From: Cunninghamia lanceolata
Lineage: Eukaryota; Streptophyta; Pinopsida; Cupressales; Cupressaceae
Assembly (NCBI GenBank): GCA_027924645.1
Contig: BSBN01001017.1
Span: forward strand, 5,544,501 to 5,608,500
DNA length: 64,000 nt
Direction of reading: 5' to 3'
Under the pieces are notes generated by a model. The model was not told the DNA's origin and ran no database searches. It saw nothing but the letters and a program-made list of their open reading frames with translations. This document shows positions 24,655-37,350 of the stretch, in pieces; the stretch's first letter is position 1; the number at the start of each line of letters is the position of its first letter. The position numbers and the translations under genes are program-made.

Positions 24655-25996
24655 TGTTAGATTTAGGACAGACAACTTACTTCCAATTAATCACTTAAAT
24701 CCTTCTTTTAATTCAGCAGCATAATAATAAATCAATCATGGAAACATAATGCAACAATTCAAGAGAAGAAACACATTAACACATATGACACCAAGATTTT
24801 TAATGTGGAAAGCCCGGTTAAGGGAAAAACCACAGGGTGACTAACCAAAGATTGTATTCTTTGTTAAAAGAATAAGAAGAACAAATGGCACATGCCAATT
24901 AGGGCTCACTACCCGAGCACATTGCTCACAAGAGGCCCACTGGCTATAGGAGACACACTGTCTACAAAATGATAAGTATTACATACTTGAACTGAAGAAT
25001 AGCATCTTCATCATGCTTGAGTCAGTTCTATTTAAGCCCAATACTTCTTCTCTGCCTTTCGCTCTGCTCCTCTCTACCACACACTCATCTCAACAAGATA
25101 CATTTGAAATGACTTTACAACTCCTTATTTATACAAGACATCGAGTTAGGGATAATCATCCAAGTCGGCATACATTATAGAGCAAATACATAAATACGAC
25201 ATGACTAATTACAAAAAGATTTCACGCGGATCAACACACTGTTGGCCACAGAGATCTAAGACTTCAATCTTCCTTTAGGAACATGCCATTCTTCACATAA
25301 CATCTTCAAGATCATCTGCAGGATGTGTAACTTATCCGATCGGCCAGACTTAGGAAGAACATCATCATTTGGAAGTAATTCTTCAATTACAAGCTCAATC
25401 TTCAATGCAAACCACCAACACAAACTAGACACAATCCAGAGACCTCCACAAGCTTGCCCGAATCACCAAGAACATCCACACTACTTCTTCTTACTCAGAT
25501 CATCCTCTCCTTCATTCGGAACCTCAAGAACACAGTCTGTCATCACTGTCATATTGGAATAGATGCTTGCAAACCTCTGGACCATGAACCAATTGAGTTG
25601 TCACTTCACATTGACTTCCTAAACACTCCACCAAATCCGCAGAAGAAGATATTGCATTTCCAGATCTTACCGGACCTATCTGTGTCACTCTGTTACCTCT
25701 GAACACTTGCCAAAATTGGTTTTACTTAAGTGGTCATAACTTCTTCAAATCTTCATGCAGACCTCTAAAATCTTTATTGGATCATCTTAAGACACATATC
25801 TACAAACCCTTTGATGCGCATCCTCTAATCTTGATCTTAGCTGGGATCTTTACCTCATTGTCTTCACTGTTCTTCTTTGTTCCTTATAGGACTAATTTTC
25901 TCAATATCCTCAGCATATAGCTCATCCAATCCTTATCATCAATACAACAAGAGTATGTTGACATCAATGACAACAACGGTTAGGCCCATACTTGCA
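24655..25996 (-). mobile_element. Copia LTR A (1,342 bp), shared between two internal regions
   Basis: Plus-strand ends are TGTTAGATTT and CATACTTGCA, that is TGCAAG...CTAACA in element orientation. It is homologous along most of its length to LTR B (29422-30790), with many substitutions and small indels, so the pair is old. The left side abuts the primer site and gag of copy 1. The right side abuts the RT end of copy 2. It therefore serves as 5' LTR of one unit and 3' LTR of the other. Open frames in it (25323-25706) are mirrored in LTR B and not considered genes. Confidence 0.85.
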
Positions 25997-28900
25997 ATAA
26001 TTTCTTCAACAATTCTTTCACATATTTGGTCTATGAAATGAAGATTCTTTTCTTTGTTTGAGTGATTTGCAGACTGAAGAAGAAATTCATTTCCCCAAAC
26101 ATGGACATCTCAAATTCACTTTTCATTTGATTTGCAAAAGTTTTGTACATACTATCTCTTCCTCCAAAAATGATATCATCAACAAATACTTCAATAATCA
26201 AGATATTTTCATGATCAATTTTGAAGTACAAGTTACTGTCAGCAGTACCTTTGTTGAAACCAATCTTCAAAAGATGCTTATCCAGTCTTTCATACCAGGC
26301 TCTTGGGGCTTGTTTGAGTCCATACAATACTTTCTTGAACTTGCAGACCATATCACCATGATTAGACAATTGAAATCCATCCGGTTGCTCAATGTATACT
26401 TCTTCTTCCAAGTCACTATTCAGGAAGGTAGACTTGACATCCATCTGATATACTTTGAAATCCTTGAAGGCAGTAAAGGCAAGAAATAATCTAACTACTT
26501 CAATTCTTTCCACCGGAGCAAAAGTTTCTTCAAATTCAACTCCTTCTACTTGAGAATAACCCTTGCAGACCTATCTATCTTTGTTTCTGACTACTTCACC
26601 ATCTTCATTAAGTTTATTCCGGAAGACCCATTTGGTTCCAATCACATTTGATTTTCTAGGTCTAGGAACAAGATCCCAAGTGTAATTTTTCTCAATCTGC
26701 ATCAACTCTTCCTTCATTGCTTTAGTCCAGCTTTCATCATTGCATGCTTCACTACTGTCTTTGGTTCAATCTTTGAAATCAGACAATACTTTTCTAAGTC
26801 TTGAGCAATCTTTCATCTTGTTTGAACACCTTTGCTTTTATCACCTATGATCTGGTCTTCAAAATGATTCAGTCTTACATATCTAGGAGTTCTATGAATT
26901 TCTTGCACTTTTATTTCTTGGATAGATTCATTCAAACTTATCTCTTCTTCCTGTATTTTGGGATTCTTTGGATCAATCTGGATCTGAATTTTAGAAGGGG
27001 CTTGAACCAAAACATCATTCTGATCATCTTCTTCATATTCATAAAACCTTGAGGGTTTTTCAATGCTTTCATCAACCTTCACATTTGTACTTTCTACAAT
27101 CTTTCTCAATCTCTTGTTATAATAGCAGTATGCTTTGCTTTGAGTAGAATAACCCAAGAATATTCCTTCATCACTTCTAGCATCAAATTTTCCTAGGTCT
27201 TCATCTCTTTTAATGTAATATTTACTACCAAAGACTTTGAAATACTTTATAGTGGGAGTGATGCCAAACCAGAATTCATAAGGGGTCTTACCAGTATTGC
27301 TTCTGATTTGTACTCGATTAAGAGTATAGACAACAATGCTTATAACTTCTCTCTAGTAGATCTAAGGAACATTTGCTTCCATCATCATGGTTCTAGATGC
27401 TTCCTGGATGGTACGGTTCTTTCTCTCCACTACTCCATTCTGTTGTGGAGTCCTTGGAGCAGATAACTGTCTTTTATCCTATGTTTCTCACAAAATTTTA
27501 AGAACTCTCTGGACGTGAATTCTCCACCTCTATCAGACCTAAGACACTTTATGTTTAACCCGGTTTCATTTTCTACCATAGCCTTGAATATTTTGAATTT
27601 CTCAAGAGCTTCAAATTTCTCTTTTAGAAAAGTCTCCCACGTCATCTGGGAATGATCATCAATTAGTAACATGAAATATCTATCACCTTGCAAACTCCTG
27701 ATTCTTGCTGGTCCACATAGATCAGTATGTACTAAGTCCAACAATCTGGTAGAAGATTGTTCCTTACTTTTGAATGTGACTCTGCTCTACTTACCCAATT
27801 AACATTCTTTGCACAAACTATTAGTAGCTTTCACCAGTCTTGGAAGATCTCTTACAACCTGAGTGTTGCTTATCTTGATGATATTATAAAAATTCACATG
27901 ACACATTCTCCTATGCCACAACCAACTCTAATCAATTTGAACAAATAAACAACTTTTGCCAGTACCAACCAAGTGGAAGATGTTACCTTTTGTTTGAGTA
28001 CCAGATGTAATCTCTGTTCCAGAACTTTCAAAGATATTACATTTTCTATTTTTGAATCGGAGATCATAGCCTTTGTCCACCAATTGCCCAACACTGAGAA
28101 TATTGTGCTTCAAACCTTCAACATACATTACATCACTAGTTTTATTCTTTCCATCAAAAGAAATAGTTCCTCTACCTCTGATTCTGCTAGCAGAATTATC
28201 ACCAAGTTTTACAACTCCTTCATATCTTTCCAAATCTATGAACTTATTTTTGTCACCAGTCATTTGGTGGGAGCATCCACTGTCAATGACCCAATCATCC
28301 TTTTCTTCAACTTGGGTAGTCAGAGCTCTTTCTATCATTTTATTATTGACAGATTCAGAGGGCATTGGATTTTCTTCCTTGATGGCAATAAACACCACGT
28401 CACTTCTGGATTTGTTTCATGTCTCTGATTCATCATTTGTTACTCCTTCATCATCATCTTCATGAACATAATAACATTTCTTTTGGAATCTTGATATGTT
28501 TGGATTTGTCTTTGAAAATCTTTCTAGACATCTTGAGGTAAAATGACCAATCTTGTTGCAGTTGAAACATTTGAAGGGCAATTTTCCTTCATACTTGCCA
28601 GATCCTCTTGGCAGTCTTTTTGCAATAAGGGCTTCAAGTTGAACAGCTTCTGCTTCATCTTCTTCCAGATCTTTTCTTACTTTTTCATACCATGATAGTT
28701 TCTTTGAGGAGTTCTCTCCTAAATCATACCTTTGTTTACCTTTTACAAAGGCACTAGCTTTGAATGTAGATTCAGTCTTGGGGGGCATCTCCAAACTCAG
28801 CCAATTCAAGTGCAGCTAATTTTCCAACCAATTGATCTCTTGTGATATTTGATAAAGATATGAACTCTTCAATAGAAACAACCTTGTGTTTGTAAGAAGG

Positions 28901-29421
28901 AGGTAGGGATCTAAGAACTTTGGCAACAATCTCATCTTCATCCAATGTTCCACTAGCACACCTAATGCCACAAATAAGCTCATTAACCTTTGGCATAAAT
29001 GTAGTGATATTCTCATCTTCATTCATCTTCAGGTTTTCAAAATTTCCTTTCAGACTTTGTAGCTTGGCACACTTAACATATTTGTCTCCTTCATGCAGAA
29101 GTTCTAGTTTTTCCCAAAATCTCATATGTAGTTTTTAAATCTATAACATTTGTCAGCTCTGAATTAGATAAGGCACTTAGTAAAGCTTCTTTAGCCCGAA
29201 GATTTCATCTACAGTTGTTAGAGCATTCTTTGGAGGAACATGCTTCTTTGAAGTTATGGTCCAATATTGCATTCCCATGCATTGTAAGTGACATTCCATA
29301 CAACTTTTCCAAAGAATGTAATTAGTTCCATCAAACCTTGGACTATCCTTCTTGTAGGAAGACATCCTGGATCTCCTCAAGTGGTTAAGCTCTTTTAGAG
29401 GAACTTAGATCTGATACCAAT
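25997..29421 (-). pseudogene. Ty1/copia gag-pol, copy 2 (lacks RNase H)
   Basis: Same family and order as copy 1. Gag runs from about 29380 to 28800 with SKKHVPPKNALTTVDEI and FWEKLELLHEGDKYVK, and the knuckle CFNCNKIGHFTSRC lies near 28575-28530. Protease has an intact WVIDSGCSHQMTGD near 28295. The pre-integrase region is near 27950-27790, the integrase core 27744-27430, and RT 26640-26010, including YQMDVKSTFLNSDLEEEVY and VEVFVDDIIFGG. Several frameshifts and stops separate the pieces. After RT the frame reaches a YVKELLKKLL-type segment and then meets LTR A directly at 25996. The C-terminal RT connection and RNase H domain are deleted, so the copy could not have moved on its own. Confidence 0.85.
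29411..29419 (-). other. Primer binding site, copia copy 2
   Basis: Minus-strand TGGTATCAG, two bases inside the LTR end CTAACA, matches the plant initiator-Met tRNA primer site used by most copia elements. Confidence 0.85.
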
Positions 29422-30790
29422 TGTTAGTTTTAGGACAGACAATTGAAAGGGGGGTGAATCAGTTGTCTCAAAACTTTCTTTTCTTTAAACACTTAAATCC
29501 TTCTTGTATTTCAATAGCATAATAATAATTCAATCATGGAAGCACAATGCAATAATTTAAGAGCAGAAACACATTAACACATATGACACCAAGATTTTAA
29601 CGTGGAAAACTCGGTTAAGGAAAAAAACACAAGGTGACTAACCCAAGATTGTATTCTCTATTAAAAGAATATGAGGAACAAAATGACACTTTCCAATTAT
29701 GGCTCACTACCTGAGCACACTACTCACAAGAGGCCCACTGCCTAGTACAGGAGACACACTATCTACAGAATAATAAATATTACATACTTGAACTGGAGAT
29801 TAGCATCTTCACCGTGCTTGACTCAGTTCCATTTAAGCTCAATACTTCTGCTCTACCTTTCACTCTTCTTCTCTCTACCACACTCTCATCTCAACTAGAT
29901 ACTTTGAAATGACTTCACAAATCTTATTTATACAAGACATCAACTTTGGGATAATCATCAAAGTTGGCACAATACATACTTTATTTCATTATAGAGCAAT
30001 TACACAAGTACAACTTGACTTATTACTAAAGACTTCATGCGAATCACCACACTGTCGGCCACACATATCAGGGACTTGAAACTTCTTTGAGGAACACACC
30101 ATGCTTCACAAAACATCTTCAAGATCATCCGCAAGATGTGTAAACATCCGGTCGGCCATGTTTAGGAAGAACATCATCACCCAGAAGTAAATCTTCAAAT
30201 ACGAACTCAATCTTCAATGTGGACCATCAACACAAATTGGACACAATCCAGAGACCTCCATAAGCTTTCCTGAAACACCATGAACATCCACACCACTTCT
30301 TACTGAAACCATTCTCATCTTCATCCAGAACCTTAAGAACACAGTCTGTCATCACTGTCACATTGGAATAAATGCTTGCAAACCTCCAAACCATGAACTA
30401 ATTGAGTTGTTAATTCACATTGATTTCCTAAACACTCCACCAAATCCACAAAACAAGATATTGCATTTCCAGATGTCACCGGACCTATTTGTGTCACTCT
30501 ATCACCTCTAAACATTTGCCAGAACTAGTTTCGCTCCTATGGCCATAACTTCTCCAAATCTTCATGTGGACCTCTCAAATCTTGACTGGATTATCTTTAG
30601 ACACATATCTATAGACCCTTTGATGCACATCCTTTGATCTTCATCTTATCTGGGATCTTCACTTCATAGAGCTTCACTATCTTCATTATTCTTCTGTGTT
30701 TCTGATAGGACTAATTTTCTCAATATCCTTAGCACACAGCTCATCCAATCCTTGACATCAATGAAAACACCGATTAGGTCCATACTTGCA
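29422..30790 (-). mobile_element. Copia LTR B (1,369 bp)
   Basis: Plus-strand ends are TGTTAGTTTT and CATACTTGCA. It is the outer 5' LTR of the tandem copia array. Relative to LTR A it carries an extra segment just inside the left end (around AATTGAAAGGGGGGTGAATC at about 29441) and other small differences. The flank on the right begins ACAAA. No matching duplication could be located, because the other end of the array is truncated. Confidence 0.8.
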
Positions 30791-31189
30791 ACAAAATCTC
30801 CCTTCAAGGGAACTAGAAAATCTCTCTTTCGCCAGGTATGTGCCTCCTAATCCAATGGAACCCATCTCAAATTGCTACGATTATGAAGACTTAGATTATG
30901 AAGGTGACAAAAGAGAACCTAGGTGTTAATTAACATTCAACAACCCTACTTGGGAATAAAATTAACTATTCAAACTAGAGCATGAAGGGTACAAGTGAGA
31001 TTGAAGATTCATCAAGTAGATCAACCTTCAATAAGTAATTAAAATACCCATCTAGATAATGAGGTAAGATGCCGAGAGAGACATTTGCAAAGAAGCCAAG
31101 GATGCTCAAGAGGCTTTGTGAATCACTCTTCAAGAGGAACGATGAGAAAAAAAAAACACACAAGATGAAACTACGAGGAATGACGATAC

Positions 31190-33248
31190 ACAAATAAATG
31201 CAATGCCTACAAACCTTATTGCAACACTAGTTCAAAGAATTATAACTCTAGAAGAGGAATGATCTATTCAAGACAAGAGAGTAAGGTCTCATGATAACAA
31301 AAAAGTAGAGCAAGACTAGGGGCATCTCAGAATCCCCCATACTTGAACTTCTACACGAAATGGGAGTAGTGACATTTTCCCCAATGAAAATCAAGTTGTT
31401 CAAAATCAATGAAACATTCAAAAAAATCACACTACAACACTTGGATATTAAAATCTACCTATGGGGTTAATGTTATCAATCCCACAATCACAAAGTACTT
31501 TTCTAGGCACACACCTCAAGTATTTGAAAGAGCCACTTGACCATGTTATAAGAAACATAATGTTGCCATGTCCCCTTCCTAAATTGCCAAAATCTAAGGG
31601 AGAAGGATATCTAGATTCTCATATAAAGGTTTACACTACAATAGTAAGGGAACTCCTCCCGTGGGATGGGGTTGTTGCTAAAATATTTCCAAAAACATTA
31701 GAAGTGATTGCCTTGGATTGGTACTATCACCTTCTTGAATCTTTGATTCACTCATTTCAACAATTAATAGGAGAGTTTCTCGTGGCTTTCGACATGAACA
31801 AACTCGTGAAAACAGGGATTCATGAATTCTTGACCATGAAACAAGAGTCAAATGAATTGGTGGTACACTTCATCACAAGGTGGAGACATGTAATCTACTC
31901 TTCCACAAGTACCCCAAATATGGATCATCATGAACTATGTGATCTCTTCCTACATACCCTCAATAGGGATATACGAGAAGAGGTGTAAAAATTGTTGTAC
32001 AAATCATATGAAGAAGCTTTAGAAAGTGCTTTAAGGACCAATCAAGCTACAATAGACAGTGGAAGTAGAACTTATGGTGCAAATGGAAAACAAATAGGAT
32101 ATAATGGTGGAAACAACACCTCCACCATAAAGATACTTAAAAAAATAGAAATACGACAACAGATGGGGTAACAGGACAACCCCCGATCAGAAACAAGGTC
32201 AGAAATGATTACAATGGTAGGGATTACTTTCCTTCAAATGTTAATGTGATTGATCAGCTTCAAAACAATAATTATTATCCCAAGGACAATCATCAAACAT
32301 GGAATAGAAATGATAATAGGTACGAATGCCCCCTATGAGTATAACTAGTTTGGTTCCTTTCATAGGACTAGGGGGCATAGTACTAAATCATTTAGGGAAT
32401 ACAATAGATTCATTGCTAGGGTACCAAAGGACCAACAACATTTGTTCATTGAAATTTTCCTAAATCCACAAGAGGTCATGCCAGATAATAACAAGGATTC
32501 AAGATAGATGTAATCTCACATTGCTTTGCAGAATGCAGACATGAAGATCTTTCAAGATCCTTTTCCCTCTCATAGAAATGTTGAAACAAACAACTAGGAT
32601 GCAATGACCAGCTCTGCAAGAACAACCAAAAAAAACATTCCCATCCAACTAGGACCAAAGGGAGAAACTAGGATGTTAGGGCTAGTTGAAGTATTACATG
32701 ATGAAGAGAATGAACTCAATAATGAACCAAAAAAAAACTCATGAGGGAGTGGTGTTGGTTGTGGAACCAATCCCTTCTCCACTTGGACCTTATGAATTGA
32801 TTGAAGATCTAAAGAAAACATACGCTCACGTATGATTCATCAATATTCTAAAAAATTCTCCATCTCATCGTTCAACTCTTCTAAAGGCAATATGATTAAG
32901 GTACCTGGACCAAATTACTCCTCTTCCTAGTGAACAAATAAACCAAATTGACTTTGATGTAGATCCACCCAACGCTAAACTAAAAGACCTGGGATTCTTC
33001 TTCAATCTAGGGCAAATGCCTTCAGAGGCAAATCTAACTAAGAGGGGATGCTGCTCTTTATTTACAAATATGGATCTATGATACATGCATAAAAAGGACC
33101 TTAATCGATGATGGGGCTGCCATAAATATATCCTTAATGTTCAAATCCAAATTATTATCAATATTAAAGGAGTTGATATGATAATTTATATTACATGATA
33201 TATTCATATCAATGATTCTAATAATCGATCTCTCCAAATGGAAGGAGA
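31190..33248 (+). pseudogene. Ty3/gypsy gag and protease remnant
   Basis: The gag N-terminal part starts near 31198 (ATLVQRIITLEEE). The clearest open part, 31461-31988, has the gypsy gag core: LPKSKGEGYLDSHIKVY, ALDWYYHLL, FDMNKLVKTGIHEFLTMKQ and VVHFITRWRHV. After a stop at 31986 the frame is shattered, but IDQLQNNNYYPKDNH and an Asn-rich stretch show the gag tail. The protease is visible near 33085-33160, where the active site reads IKRTLIDDGAAINI. The sequence ends at the 48-bp duplication next to the LINE. This remnant is oriented opposite to the gypsy at 14601-21397. Confidence 0.75.
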
Positions 33249-33344
33249 GGCTATCCATCATGAAATGACACATCATTTGTTAATAAGGGGATAATAGGCT
33301 ATCCATTATGAAATGACACATCATTTGTTAATAAGGGGATAATT
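33249..33344. repeat. 48-bp perfect-period tandem duplication
   Basis: Two adjacent copies of a 48-base unit (33249-33296 and 33297-33344) begin GGCTATCCAT and end GGGATAAT. They differ by about two bases. The unit lies exactly at the junction between the gypsy remnant and the 3' end of the minus-strand LINE. Confidence 0.85.
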
Positions 33345-36243
33345 GAGTCAAGAAAATGGGTGACAACTATCCAATAACTCCAATTCATTCTACCAAGACC
33401 AACATTAGCTAAACCATCCACTACATTGTTACCTTCCCTGTAAACATGGTTAACATTATATTGCTTAAATTATTTTAATAGTGCACAAATCTCCTAAATA
33501 TAATAACTTAACTTCCAAGAAAGGGTGCTCACACCCTTGATTAAATTAGTAACAATTTTAGAGTCCTCTTAAATATGTAATTTTTGAATACCTCTAGTGA
33601 CAACTCTTTTCACTCGCACCATACAAAAGTGACCCTAGCCTCATTATTGGTTTTTCTGCCAATACACATAGCATAACTTACTATCATTTCATCTTTATTT
33701 TTCTTGATGATTCCCCCTACTCTAGCTAGACCTAGATTCCATTTAGAACAACCATAAAGATTAATTTTATCCCATCCAACTGTATAATACTTCCATCTTA
33801 TATGCTTCCTAATGAAAGACTTTTTAAAATCAACATTGAACAAGTCTTTGGTAATTCCCTAGTTCTAACTTATTTTAACTTCTTAGAATGATTGAGAGAT
33901 TTTAGGTTTTTTAGTTTTGGCAACATTCACATACTCTTGAATGGAGGTACAAATTGAGTGAAATACCTCCATTGCATTCCTTCTAGTTTCCCTAAAAATC
34001 CTTTTATTTTGTTCTTTCCAAATGCCCCGAGCCACACAGGGATAAGTTTGTTTCTATGATTCCTTTATAACAGGGTTCTTGAAAGAAGAGTTAGAGTTCT
34101 AGTAGTCCATAAAAGTACTAAGATCTCCTAGCATTACCCAGTGAACCTAAAATTTAGTAAAAATAGCCTTCCAAAGATCCCTAGAAAAAGAATAATGGAA
34201 TTGTATATGAATCACATTTTCCTATTGAGAGAAGCATAAAGGGCTCTTATTAGGAAACTTGAAGCCTCATTTCAATACATTATCTTGAGTAAGGATCTTG
34301 TTATGAGCAACAATCCACCAAAATAAATTAACTTTAGGAATTTAATTATGGTTCTAGATGAGTATCCAATTAGATTCAAACCTTGGCAAATTGAGGATCA
34401 AAGAATACCCAAAAGCAACAATATAATTCTTAGTTGGATGAGGGGCCTAAGTGACTTCACCATATTAATGGTAATTTTGAAACTCAATAATGACACCAGA
34501 AAGGTTGTTGTCATCAACAAAAGAGTCCTAAAAGGTCCTCCATTTTCTAGTAGAGCCATCATTGACAATGCATCCTTCAAGGAAACTCCCAAAGAGATTG
34601 GAGAAAGGTTGAATCAACTGGGAGAACTTTTGGTGAGAAGAGAGAGGGCTAATATCCATTCAAATATCCTCTCAAAACTAGATCTAATCCCCCACTCCAA
34701 CTTTACATCTGAGACCTTTCTCAAGTAGCTCCCTAGTCTTAATCAAATTGTTCCAAATCATTGAACCCTTAGGAAGATTGGAGGAGTTCAAGAATTGAGT
34801 GAAATGTCTATTATGGAGGTATTTAGGCTTCATAATATGGATCCAATCTATGTTATCTTTGGTAATCCTCCAACCAATTTTATCTAATAGAGCCTTGTTG
34901 AACTTTTGGATATTCCTTAAACCCAAACCCCCTTAAACCCAAACCCCCATTGCCTTTAGTTTTGCAAACATTGTCCCAACTAACCAAATAACGTCTTTTC
35001 TTTTCTTCCATTCCAATATAGAAGAATATTTTTGGTATATGTTTAGTTTTATCAACCATGAATATAGAAATCTTAAATAGAGACAAGAAATAGACTAGAA
35101 TGCTTTGAAGAGAGGACTTTAATAGTTGGAATTTACTAACTTGGCTTAGCAGGTTACCCTTCCAACCTGCTAGTTTTTTCTGAATGCATTCCATAATACC
35201 ATTCCAATAGTTAGGAGTAGTCTATTTCATAGTTAGAGGTTGGCCCAGATAGGTAGTTAGTAATTTAGTTCTAGCTCATCCCAAAACATTAATAATTTTA
35301 TACTACAAATTATTCCCAGTTTTAAAGAAGTACAACACACTTTTATCATAATTGATATGTTCCCTCAAGCAACAACATACTTTTAAGCATGTATTTCCAA
35401 ATACAAGATTCCATAAGACAAGAAGCTCCAAACAAGATGGCATCATTAAAAAAAATTGATAGGATGAAGGATTTAAAGTAGAGGTAGATTTAACACCAAT
35501 CAAGGCATGAGAATAAATGATTTTAGTAATATTCCTAACAAGCGCCTCTACAACAATGATGAAAAGGTAAGGGTAAATGGGAATCCCCTACCTCAAACCA
35601 CTCCCACTACCAAAGAATCCTTTGGGGATGCCATTTATGATGATAGAAAATTTAGGAGTAGAGACACACTCTTGGATCAACTAAAACATTCTTTCCCTGA
35701 AACCAAACACCTAGAAGATAGCAAAAACAAAATCCCAAGAGACTCTATAATAGACTTTTGAAATATATAACTTAGGATCCATACTTTCCTTCTTTATTTT
35801 CTCCATAGAGTGGAAAAATTCATGGGTGGTGAGACCCACATTGAGGATTTGCCTCCCAGGCACGAACCCTTTTTGATTTTGGGAAATAAGTTGATGAAGG
35901 AATGGCTAAATATGGAAGACTAGAATCTTGGAGAAAACCTTATAGATGTTATTGCAAAGACTGATAGACCTATAACCAAACATCGAAATAGCACTCCCTT
36001 TCATAGGGATAAGAATAATAAAAGAGTTATTGAGTTGTTTGAGCAATTTAGTAGATCTAAAAAACTCTTTGGAAATAACAGCAATATCTTTTCCCATAAC
36101 ATCCTAGAAATCTTGAAAGAAAGGAGGAAAACCATCCAATCTAGTGGCCTTAATGGCTTCAAAAGAAAAAAATAAAAATTTTAACCCCTTCTTCAGACAA
36201 ATCCTTAGTCATAATTTCATTGTCTTCCTTAGTTAAAATGGAA

Positions 36244-36248
36244 GGAAT
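36244..36248. repeat. Target-site duplication GGAAT (left)
   Basis: GGAAT precedes the solo LTR and recurs at 37346-37350. Deleting the LTR plus one copy rejoins the LINE frame. Confidence 0.8.
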
Positions 36249-37345
36249 TGTAGTGTCGTAAAATGTGTACACTAGCATTTTACACTTAGTTTAGCACCTG
36301 GCTAGACCTATTTTGCTGCCTTTGTTAATCAGGACCTATTTTAACACTTTTTTTGAGTTTAGAACTATGAAATATCAATCCTTATAAATAAACCTGATGG
36401 AATTAACTTAGGATTAGACTAAGCCCACTATATTTGGCACTCCCTAGAGTTTATGGGCTAAAGGTCTAGGGTGCCAAAGTGCCTTGGTTCCAGTTGGTAG
36501 TTCATTTTACGCCTAGATGACACCTAGAAGATTGATGTAAAGTTTTCTCTCATATTATGTTCTATGCTAAAGTGTTCTTCATGTTTGAAGTGTTATCTAC
36601 TTGTGGATACCATTAAGGTTTGTTTACAGGTCTTGAAAGGAGTTTCAAGCCTTCTCCATCACTTTCCTTTGTTGGTGTAGGATCTTAAGTCGTCTTCATC
36701 AACTAAGGTCATATCTCTTGTGGTTATCATCATCATTATCATTCATTATCTATCATATTATTACAGATCTGGCTCTGCCCTCTTAGAGCACATGCTCTTA
36801 GATCTAATCATCACTATAGTGGAGGTGGGAATGCCAACACGGGGTTTGACTAAGGCAAGCACTTATACACAACACAACCTTTTCTCTTTCTTTGTGTGTA
36901 GGTCAGAGAAATAGGTTTCTGGAGATAATTTTTTGGAAGAAGGTGGAGTAGATAAGTACAAGTCCAATGACATCCAAGATTTGGCTAAACTCTAGAAAAG
37001 GTCTAGGTTGCCCAAGCACCCCAGTCCTAGGTATTTCTGCTATAAGATCTAGGTTCAAAATCCTCCTCTGGTCTCTATTATACTTTTTGTTCCTTGAGAT
37101 TCTCTTCCAACAGTTAGTTATAGTTTGATCTTCATCTTCTAGGGTTTGATCATTTGTCTTAGCTTTTTTGTTTGACTTCAATTAAACTTGGTCGATCCAT
37201 CTATATACAACAAAAGGGCATAACCGCTGTAGTTTGGCTCTCCTTCTTGGGTAGAAGCCAAGCTCAGTTTGTGCCCCAATGTTTGTAGAAGAGGGTTTTG
37301 ACCTAGTTTAACTCCTTAGGCTAGATCACTCTTTTCTACACCATA
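36249..37345 (+). mobile_element. Solo LTR (1,097 bp) inside the minus LINE
   Basis: The left end is TGTAGTGTCG and the right end TTCTACACCATA. The ends are inverted repeats differing only by transitions, and the final TA is best read as a decayed CA. GGAAT is duplicated on both sides. TATAAATA at 36383-36390, about 135 bases in, suggests plus orientation. It is unrelated by eye to the solo LTR at 17522-19120 and to the copia LTRs. Short frames inside it (36720-36914, 36903-37181) are not supported as genes. Confidence 0.75.
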
Positions 37346-37350
37346 GGAAT
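37346..37350. repeat. Target-site duplication GGAAT (right)
   Basis: Second copy of the GGAAT duplication flanking the solo LTR. Confidence 0.8.

Noticed and set aside
25323..25706. ORFs in copia LTR A, with a similar one in LTR B at 30333-30515
   Set aside because: They fall wholly within LTR sequence, are on opposite strands of each other and are not conserved in length. LTR-derived chance frames.
33249..33344. The 48-bp duplication as target-site duplication of the minus LINE
   Set aside because: The two copies are adjacent rather than flanking the LINE, so they cannot be its target duplication.
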